A stretch of 64,000 bases of DNA, taken from contig KN817531.1 in NCBI GenBank assembly GCA_000827495.1, positions 198,444-262,443 of the forward strand. The letters are read 5' to 3'. Source of the DNA: Hypholoma sublateritium FD-334 SS-4 (lineage: Eukaryota > Basidiomycota > Agaricomycetes > Agaricales > Strophariaceae). Below, one piece after another: positions 55,806 through 64,000 of this stretch. Below the pieces are notes generated by a model, which searched no databases, was not told the origin of the DNA, and worked only from the letters and a program-made list of their open reading frames with translations. The position numbers and the translations under genes were made by a program. How positions within the stretch are numbered: the stretch's first letter is position 1; each line of letters starts with the position of its first letter.

Positions 55806-58756
55806 ATGGCGGATGACCTCCACGAAGAGCTGCAGTCAAATGGTGGCCCAAACTCTGACAGTTCCTCTCACCGCCCCAAGCAGCGCCAGAACAGCATCGA
55901 CAAAGATGCCCAAGAAATGGTCATTGCGTCACTACGCGGCCAGGTGCAGGACTTGTTCTCGCAGGTCAGCGAGCTCAACAACAAGCTCGTGAAATCGTAC
56001 GACCGCGTCTCCGACCTGGAAGACAACCTCCACCTCGCCTCAGCTAACGTACGCTCTTCCTCGGTCAAAATATCTCAGCTGGAATTGGAGAGGACTCAGC
56101 ATCTGTCAGCGCTCAACACCGGACTTCTGGTGGAGAAATCCCATGTGACGACGGAGCTCAACCGCCTGATGGAAAAGGCCACGGAAGAGGCGGCACAGCG
56201 TGGCCAAGCCGAGTCCGCGCGAATGGCCATCGAGAAGGATCTGGACGACCTCAGCGCCACGCTCTTCGGGCAGGCGAACTCCATGGTGGCGGAGGCGCGG
56301 TATGACCGGTACCTCAGCGAGCGAAAGGTCGAGGACGCGGAGCGTGCGTTGAAGAGTGCCGAAGAAGCCGTCCAGCTCATGCAGACCCAGATGCAGGCTA
56401 TGCAGACAGAGAAGGAAGAAGCGCAGAAGAAGACGCGTGAGATGGAACTGGCCATGGGGAAAGGGAAATGGGTCGCAACGCGCAACGGCAATCCCGTCGT
56501 TTCATTGCGTCTTTTGAACACACATGCGCCGTATCAGGAATATCTCAGCTTCGTGGCCCATCTACGTGTCCTGCACCCGACTTCGCCAAGCCCACCTGCG
56601 ATGACTACACTCCTACAGCTGCCATATCTCCACCGTTTACTCACGGAAGATTCGTACGTTTACCGACTTGATTTGGCTTGTTCATCGTTGACATTACTCT
56701 TCAAAGTGAATCGACTGTCCGGCTAGATCTCGCTCCTTCGCTCAACTGGCTTTCGCGTCGATCGGTCTTGACAGCTATCCACTCTGGCCAGCTCACAATA
56801 GAACCCGTCTCCGCCACCGCCTTGTTTGCAGAGTCATCAACATACCCATCAACGACAACTGTTGCTGGAATGAACAGCACGCACGATAACATTACGTGCG
56901 CCCTCTGTGGAGTCACCGTTTTCCCCGTTCCTACCGCCCCCCAAACGTTGCGTGCTTCTCACCTTCCGCCTCTCGTCACCCAGAACACCTGGTCCGGATC
57001 CTTCTTCAAGAAAAGTTTAAGCGGGTCAGCGAGTGGCACGCAACCACCTACCCCTACTCAAATGGAGCGCCGCAACTCGATCGGTACATATCTTAACTCA
57101 CAAGTCTTCATATTCCGCATGGCATCGCTCCCCACTACCTCGATATCCTCACTCCCGATACCGTCACTCACAAAATCATCGTCGCAATCTAATGGGTATC
57201 CCATAACGGCATCCCACGCATCGACATACGGCGGCAACAACAACACTTCCTACTCCACGACACCAAACAATCAGCCGACGACCATCTATCCCCTATGCAT
57301 GTCCGGCTGGTGTCTGCAACGCCTGCGGACAACCTGCACCCTTTGGGCGTTCGTGCGCACCGGCATCGTCGACAAAGTGTGGGAAGAAGAGCTCCCGCCG
57401 CCGCCTCCTCCTCCTATAATATCCATGGAGCGCAGTAACAGCGGAGAGAAGCCACCGATACCCCCTAGGAAGAGGGGCCTGTGGGGTATCGCCAGCGCGA
57501 TCGGCGAGCGCGCCGCGAGCTGGAGCGGGGAGGAAAAGGACAAGGCGAAACGAGCATCCATCTCCGCGACTCCTGTGCCTCCGTCAACTTCAACGGCAGC
57601 CACGACCACCACGTCATCTCATTTGCCGCCTGCCCCTCCTACCCACCCCTCGCTCGCGCAGGCGCCGCCGGCATTGCGAAGATTGCCACCGCCTCTCCCG
57701 CCGGTGAGAGGCGACGCTACTAAGTCTGACACCGCGAAGCCGGGCGCGGTGCCACCCCCGCTGCCGCGCAGAAGTGAAGGCCGCACGCGCAGCTCGATAG
57801 GCCACCTACCCTCGCCCCCACCAGAAGCAGAAACAACGGCTGAAGAGCCACCTGCGACAGCCCCGCAGGCGGCCGACGCCAGCCCCGCCCCAGCACACAC
57901 GCACGCGCCCGCTAGCATCCCGCTCCCCGAGTCGCGCCCCGCAACTCCCGTGGGCCCTTCGCGCGCGGTGTCGCCGGCGGTCGCGCTCGCGGCGGGTGTG
58001 GGAGCCACACCGCCGCCCATCCCACGGCGCGCCGCTGCGCGGACACGGCCCGTACCAGGCGGATCGCGGCCGGCGACGCCTGCGAATGCCGAGGTCGCGC
58101 CGATCGCTGCGCCTACACCGCTCGAACGCATGGAAAGTAAAGCAGATGATGCGAAGGAGGTGGCGGATGGGGCCAGAGTCGACGCGGTTGTAGGCGCGGC
58201 TCAGCCTGCAGCTGCTGAGGGTGCAGATGGCGAAAAGGCTGCGAGTGAAGGGGTAGACTCCGTTGATGCGGACTCGCCTGCGCCTGACCAGTCCATGTCG
58301 AGCTCTGATGTATTCGTGGACGCGCTTACCTCCGCACAGTCGGAGGACGTCGTGGCGTCCGCTGACTCCGTGCCCGTTTCTGAGGCCGACGACCCGGTGA
58401 AAAAGCTGGAAGTGAACGAGGAAGAGGACGACAAGGCCACTATTGTCGATGCGCCGGTTGGCGAACAGCCCGTCCTGGCGGAAGTGGAGGCGGAGAAGGA
58501 CGTGTCGGATGTCAACGGAGCTGGGTCGACCATTCTATCGCAACATATTACGGAGGAACCGATTATTGTCGACGGTGCGGACGAGAAGGGCCCGACTGAT
58601 CCTGAACCAGAACAGGAAGAAGACGAGAAAAACGCGAAGGAAAAAAATGGGCCAGGCTACGTGGGTGATGGCACCTGGGAGGAGAAGACGTGGAAGGAGC
58701 TTGTCCGGTTGCGAGAAGACATGTTCTGGGCGCGCGTCGGCAGGGTCAGAGAATGA
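55806..58756 (+). CDS. SEC2: Sec2/Rabin8-like Rab guanine-nucleotide exchange factor
   Basis: Predicted GEF for the Sec4/Rab8 GTPase of exocytic vesicles. Exons 55806-56653 and 56707-58756 give 965 aa; the intron ends in AAG. Residues about 40-230 are a long coiled coil containing the Sec2-domain core DDLSATLFGQANSMVAEAR. A folded middle follows (LPYLHRLLTEDS, VRLDLAPSLNWLSRRSVL), with CALC at 347-350 and CMSGWC..C at 480-493 followed by LWAFVRTGIVDKVWEE, a pattern I associate with the C-terminal region of animal Rabin8. The tail is Pro-rich with SH3-type PPIPPRKRG and PPPLPPVRG, then acidic, and ends in WKELVRLREDMFWARVG, again Rabin8-like. Upstream in-frame GTG was ignored. Convergent with CAB2. 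Confidence 0.85.
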
Positions 58757-58982
58757 GCTGGCTCTACTCGGACAGTTATACCTATGTGTGCCGCACTTGC
58801 TTTCCTGCCCCGGCGCCCTATTGCACTAATCACCATGTAGCATTCGATACCTTAAACTCTTCGCTCCCTTTATATATCCACGCGATTTCTTCAATCACCC
58901 ATGAGATATACTCCCCAGTCTCCAGATGGTGTTCTACCTTGTTTAAATTACATATCTTTATATTCCGACCCGCACCACAGCA

Positions 58983-60313
58983 TTATGGGGTATTCTCGAT
59001 CCATTCTGTGTGCCTCCGCACCAGCTCCTGGACGATATCCTCCTCAATCTCCTTCACCGGCGCGTCGGGTAGCGGGTGTTCGGGAAGATTGATGCGCAGC
59101 CAGTACTCAGAGAAGGAATTCGCAGCCTGCTGCGTAGCCTCCTTGGTCTGCTCAATCCCGGGAGGCAGGGTGGGTACGAGCTTCTTGGACACGAAGACGA
59201 CCTCGAACTTGCGCCGGTGGAGGTCGTTGCCGATGACGACCTGGTGCCCGTAGCGCTCGATTGCTTGGCGCGCTTTGGGCAGGAGGAGGTCCTGGTCGGT
59301 TTCCAGCTAGGTAGATTGGTGTGGTTAGAACTGAGCATGCAAGTTTGCGAGGCGCGTACTTTAAATGAAACTATGTAGCCGCCGGGTGTCCACTCGTCAA
59401 CAAGAGGCTTAAGGATCTTGGGCACTTGGTCCATCTCTATTGACAGATTTCCCTTTCCTGATTGGATCTTGTGTTCTGACTGACGAAATAGCTAATGATG
59501 GGCAAGGTAGGCTGATGGAAGATGTGGGGACACGCACCATCTTCTGCGTAGGCAAGAAGAAATCGCTGACGGCGGCAGCGAGATAGAACATAGCGCGCCG
59601 CTTCAGCACCGCCATCTCCTTGCTCACGGCGCGTAGCAGCCACAGGTAGTCGTTGACCGTCACGAACGTGAGCGTGTGTAGCGTCCCGCGCGCGTGCACC
59701 TCCTTGTACGCGGTCAACACTTCGAGGAGGTCCGCGCGCTTACTCGGGGTGACGGAGATACGCGGGATCGCGCCCGCCGCCTCAGGCGGGTCAATGTCGA
59801 GGAAGTCAAGGAACGGGTTAGTCGAATGCGAATAGTGCCGGCTGAAGGGCTGCAAGCTGAACTGCCGATGCATGAAGATGACGGCGTAGCCGGCCTTGAG
59901 GAAGTACTCCGCGGACGTGGCCCCGCGCGTCCCTGGGGCGCCATAGATAAGATTGCGCTGATTGGAGTTTAGGATTGAACGTACCTGCGCTGAAGTTGTC
60001 GAGGAAGCGAACACTAGACAAGCGACATTGTGAGCTCCAGTCCGATCGCGGCGCGGTGTAAGCTGAAGTGCGCTCACACATTGAGCTCCAGGGGCACAGT
60101 GGTGCCGCCGCTCTGCATCAGACGAGTCGGGTGTCAGGCAAGCCGATGGCGGATCGCGCTGGCACTCACGGTAACGAGAACGACGCTGCGCCCCTCTTTC
60201 GCCTGCTTCGTCACGAAGTCGCGCACCTTGTCGACATCCTGCTGGAGATGCTGCGGCGAAGGCTGCGTCGCGAAGTAGGACTCGGCGGAGAACGTCGTTG
60301 GCTCGGTGTGCAT
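58983..60313 (-). CDS. CAB2: Phosphopantothenate-cysteine ligase
   Basis: Second step from 4'-phosphopantothenate toward coenzyme A: joins cysteine using a nucleoside triphosphate. Exons 60313-60170, 60112-60078, 60013-59985, 59932-59538, 59479-59360 and 59306-58983 give 348 aa. Key segments: [71 protein letters not shown] and VSFKLETD, in the order of eukaryotic PPCS. A 29-nt exon lies in the middle. An in-frame upstream Met at 60346 could add 11 residues. Tail to tail with the Rab GEF gene, 226 bases apart. Confidence 0.95.
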
Positions 60314-61136
60314 GCTTGATCGTCGCACGCTGAGCTGTTTGTACACCTGTCAATTGGTTGTGTGGATCCTGGAGGCAATGGCGTGCGATCTTGAGCGCGC
60401 GGGAGGTAGAAGACTGTTGATTTTGACCAGAGGAGGAAAATCAAAATCGGCACCGGGAAACTGGGACTCCGTAAGCGGCAATAGGCGTCGACGCCCTTCT
60501 TTCCTGAACACCGTGGTCCCCTTGTCTGCTCAGCTGCAAATGTATCATCGCCTCGCCATTCCTCCTCAATCTTCGGATTTCGCACGGCGCTACTAAGATT
60601 CTTTCCTACATATTCACTTGTCGTCAATCCCACGACAAGTCTGTTACGCCTTTCACCTATTCCCCACGTCCGATATCAATCAAACCGCTTTGAGGACCAC
60701 GGGCTCAGGAGCTTCACTTCAATTGGCTGTCTCCAGATGCATCAGTATCACAACCATCGGTGGCGGGCGTCAACGGGGCATACCTCTGCGATATATATGG
60801 TTCGCGGGACTCGAGCGTCCAATCAGAAAGCAACCTTCAAAGAGCGATCCGATTTGCATGCATAGCTTTGGGCACTTGTATCTCACGAAGTGGCCCAAAA
60901 ATTGGGATCTCCCAATGTCGAGGCGGCCCCTACTATTGGGCCTGATATGTATACTTGGGCGTCCGTTGCGCACACACTGTTGCGACTAGAGTGATGTCAC
61001 TTCTGGGACGGTGTTGTACTGATTGATGATCTGGTTTGTAAAAGAGGTGCCACAGCATCTCATAGGTCCCCCTCCGCCCTTGTTCCGCCACACCTTCTTT
61101 TCAGCCTCGACCTGGACAGTCGACGTATCCCCTACG
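60314..61136. other. Intergenic
   Basis: Head-to-head promoter region between CAB2 (minus) and the small-GTPase gene (plus), about 820 bases. No further gene seen. Confidence 0.5.
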
Positions 61137-62047
61137 ATGTTTTCGTGTTTTTCGTGGCCAGCATATAAAGAACGGTGGAATATCTTACTTCTGGGCGATA
61201 ATGACGTCGGAAAGACCTCCTTTGCTTACAGAGTGCGTCCTACTTCTTGTTTGAAATATTACGAAACTTATCAAAGCAATGGAATAGTTCTCGGACGACG
61301 AGTTCGGTAAGCTTTCGTCCACATCTGGCCTCCTTCTACTTAAACTGACCTAACGATTTAAGAAGTATGCAAGTATCTGGAACGGTTTCATTGTAATTTA
61401 CTAACAGTTCATCTGCAGGAAAGCTTCGGAAAGCTGGTCTTCAGCTCCGATCATGTAAAGGAATGCTACATTGACGATGAGGATTCCTGCTCGGTGTGCT
61501 TGTCTGATACGTGGGTCGCCCAAAGTACGTGGCTGATTGATTTCAGTGATAATACCATCGCTTCTAACGAAGCACAATAATCCAGCCTCTTACACGGATA
61601 TGTACGATACAATACCGTCCGTGTATATATCCTCTTTCCCTGCTTCCAGCGACTCACGTACTCGCTCTCAAATCTAGATTCAGCCACGGTATCATCCTCA
61701 TGTACTCAATCACCTCGCGTATATCGTTTCAAGACATCTCGCGGACCTGCAGACAACTTCCACTCAACGCCAAAACGGATCCGCGTCTCGTCCTTGTCTT
61801 AGTGGGAACGAAGAACGACGATGACCTCGCGCGGGAGGTATCCACGGAAGAGGGTACCGCGCTCGCACAGGGGCTGGGGTGCAAGGGGTTCTTCGAGACC
61901 TCTGCAAAGCGCGGCGAAAACGTAGACGTGGCGGTGCTCGCAATGGTTCAGGCACTGCGGAAGGCCGAATCGGAGCGGAAGATTGGATTTTCGACGCCGC
62001 TTAAGTTGATAGCGGGCGTGAAGTCGTACTTTCGGACGACGGGCTAA
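61137..62047 (+). CDS. Degenerate Ras-like small GTPase
   Basis: Exons 61137-61232, 61288-61306, 61408-61524, 61586-61616 and 61678-62047 give 210 aa. Seen: P-loop GDNDVGKT at residues 20-27; the G4 base-binding motif as TKND (132-135), a TKxD variant; and G5 as ETSAK (161-165). The G3 position reads DTWVAQ (72-77) where Ras-type proteins have DTAGQE, so the invariant Gly and the catalytic Gln are not in place. The switch I region has no clear effector Thr. The C terminus has no CaaX box or terminal Cys, so it is unlikely to be prenylated. It may bind nucleotide but is not expected to hydrolyse GTP in the normal way. The tiny second exon rests on splice signals only. Confidence 0.7.
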
Positions 62048-62647
62048 TGGGAATTGAGATCGCCGACTCGACTCCGAGTATCCGTCGGATCCTTGGTGTT
62101 GGTTCTCTTTAGTTCTGGGGTTTTCGGTCGTTGGTTTATTTTGGGTCGACACTTGATGGTCCTTGTACTTGTAGTACATGTGCTATGTTGCAACGTATAC
62201 TTTATCACACCCTCACGCTGTATTTCTATCGCTAGCGTTCATATATACACTTTTTTAAGCGTTATTGTTTTCTTCGGAAAATCGCTGTTACTCACTGACA
62301 ACTCACTGGTGTTTCTACCTCTATGTAATCACGGTCTGAATAAACGATTTTTAGCTGCTCCAAGTTGACATTATTTCAATGAGGTTTCCAAAGGCAAGTT
62401 GCCAACTATGTTACAACATTTAAATAATACTTATGATGGAAAGTCGCCGACATGATGCAGCGAGTGGCTTCTCTCGACAGCTCTGCTGAGGGCTAAAAAT
62501 ATACATTCTTGGCGCTGTACTTGTTGTTCTGTGACTTCTGAGCTTGCAATTGGCTGGCCGCCGCAAACTCAAACTCTTCCAGCTTGTTTCAGTCGTTCCT
62601 CCCATTCACTATTCTGGAGACGGTCTCAGTCGAGTTATCCCAACGAT
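62048..62647. other. Intergenic
   Basis: About 600 bases, partly AT-rich; no gene seen. Confidence 0.5.
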
Positions 62648-64000
62648 ATGCTTAGGATCTCCGCTTTGAAATATCACCATGGTCGGCATGCCATGAAATG
62701 CAACGCATCATCGCGTTTTCTGCAAACTCAGGCCGCGTCAGACCGGTTTCGCGTCCTCTTCATGGGACGCGACGAGTTTTCGTGTCTTGTATTGCAGGAG
62801 CTATTCCAGGCGAAAGGTGTGCTGCAATCACCACTTGTTCACGCGTCATACGAAATTCATATTCACAACGTAGCATCCTAGATGTGTGGAGTGAATTGGC
62901 CATTGTGAGCCAGCCAGATACGCATGTTGGCCGCCGAGGATCCGTTCTTTCCGTGTGTGAGCGCGCGATGCCGCGTTCTCACCGTTTTTGCTAATATGTT
63001 ACGGTAGCTCCGCTGAAGATTCTGGGAGAGAGTCTAGGTATCCCGATACACTCAATACCCAAAATCCGGAAGGAATTCAAAAGCTGGCAGGTCCGCGTGT
63101 TTCCCTTCCATAGGCTAGTCTACAACTGAATAGGCTCGTTCACAGCTACCTGCTCCATTTGCAATACCCTCCGAGCCTGAAGCGCACCCAGTCCCGAACC
63201 ATTTGCTCGTCACGGCTTCTTTCGGTCGAATACTGACTGGCAAGATGCTCGACGCGTTTCAACCGGCACACCGGCTGAATGTGCACCCCTCTCTTCTCCC
63301 TGCCTATCGGGGTCCGGCCCCGATACAACACTCTATCATGAATGACGAGAAAGAAACAGGTGTATGCGTCATCCAGATGCTGAAGAAGAGCGAGGGGATT
63401 GATGCGGGCGCGCTTTGGGACTGTAGTAAAGTGGTGCGTTGTTTATCTTCTCAGACCTAATGACTGCAGGGGCTGAATGGAACTCGACGCATAGGATATG
63501 CCGAATGACGCGACGTACGCCTCACTACGCGATAAGCTTGGCCCTATGGGCGGCCGGCTCCTCGTTTCTGTCCTGCGCGACCTCTTAAGTGGCACAGTAC
63601 GTGAACCCAGACCAACACCACGCCGCTGCTGATCGTCTTCGTCGCAGGCTACGCCCCTCACGCAAGCCTCCGCCACCAACGTCTCCAAAGCGACGCCGAT
63701 AACGGCGCGCGACGCGCTCGTCGACTTCACGACGATGTCTGCGTCGCAGATACACGCGCGCGAACGCGCCATAAGCCACCAGGTACGTTCCCCGTTCATC
63801 ACGCCCTCGCGGTGCGCAATAATCTCACCCTTGCTCACCAGAAACCACTCTGGACGCACACCCCCGACGACAGGTCCCTTCATCTCTACGCGCTCAGCGT
63901 GCTCGATGGGGCGCAGCTGTCCAACCAGGCGCTCCCCGACGCCCCAGCACGCATGGTGTTCTCCAAGAAGCACAGGCTGCTGATTGTGAGGTGTGCTGGG
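62648..64000 (+). CDS. FMT1: Mitochondrial methionyl-tRNA formyltransferase (partial)
   Basis: Formylates initiator Met-tRNA for mitochondrial translation. Exons so far: 62648-62816, 62882-62956, 63008-63090, 63146-63433, 63495-63596, 63648-63782 and 63842-63990; the last ends at a GTGTGC donor just before the window edge, so the C terminus is missing. The N-terminal ~35 residues are basic and lack acidic residues, fitting a mitochondrial presequence, followed by FRVLFMGRDEFSCLVLQEL. The active-site region is clear: LVTASFGRIL and LNVHPSLLPAYRGPAPIQHSI (with the SLLP motif), then GVCVIQMLKKSEGIDAGAL. Further C-terminal domain residues follow through LIVR. Note that the domain order matches FMT and not an L-PSP or GART enzyme. 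Confidence 0.93.

Noticed and set aside
1..64000. CRISPR arrays, insertion sequences, retroelements or viral genes
   Set aside because: No spacer-repeat pattern, no reverse transcriptase, integrase or transposase motif, and no long terminal repeats were seen; the tandem repeats found do not have CRISPR geometry.
1..64000. A biosynthetic or defence gene cluster
   Set aside because: Neighbouring genes are unrelated housekeeping functions; the lone SDR reductase and transporters lack a core synthase nearby.

Overview
The window is nuclear DNA of a basidiomycete, most likely an agaricomycete. The genes are intron-dense, with introns of about 50-70 nt, and mostly have GT-AG ends. I can follow 22 protein-coding loci (two of them apparently frameshifted), one clear pseudogene and one tRNA. 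Several products are types I associate with mushroom-forming fungi: an endosomal RRM/MLLE protein, an expanded-type F-box protein, a Dal5-like transporter pair and an agaricomycete-type uncharacterised protein. No species can be named from the sequence alone.

Layout. 1-4.2 kb is gene-poor: a GC-rich array of degenerate ~290-bp repeats, then AT-rich DNA with scattered N calls. 4.3-7.4 kb holds an uncharacterised polyQ/Pro-rich protein, whose last exon is partly duplicated, and ERG6, both on the minus strand. 9.45-18.6 kb is a two-copy tandem segmental duplication of [MFS transporter + MAD3]; both transporters keep the same 16-exon structure, but only the second MAD3 copy is intact. 19.9-30.5 kb carries a small secreted protein, an RRM4-like mRNA transporter, AIP1 and a YRA1/ALY export factor. 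30.8-46 kb carries tRNA-Gly(CCC), RAD52, an F-box protein, STN1, a thioesterase with a one-base frameshift, ITPase (HAM1) and an EH-domain endocytic scaffold. 46.7-64 kb carries an HMG-box factor, an SDR reductase, a large uncharacterised protein with an apparent frameshift, a SEC2/Rabin8-like Rab GEF, phosphopantothenate-cysteine ligase, a degenerate small GTPase and mitochondrial FMT1, which runs off the window end.

The genes are mostly unlinked housekeeping functions, not a pathway cluster. RAD52 and STN1 (recombination and telomere capping) lie about 4 kb apart, and AIP1, the EH scaffold, the Rab GEF and RRM4 all concern actin or membrane traffic, but nothing suggests an operon-like unit. 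The most unusual features are the repeat array at the left end, the transporter/checkpoint-gene duplication, a handful of AAG 3' splice sites, a probable in-frame GC-AG intron, a 15-nt micro-exon, and a Ras-like protein lacking the G3 glycine. All gene models were built by hand from splice signals, reading frame and family knowledge; no database search was run.
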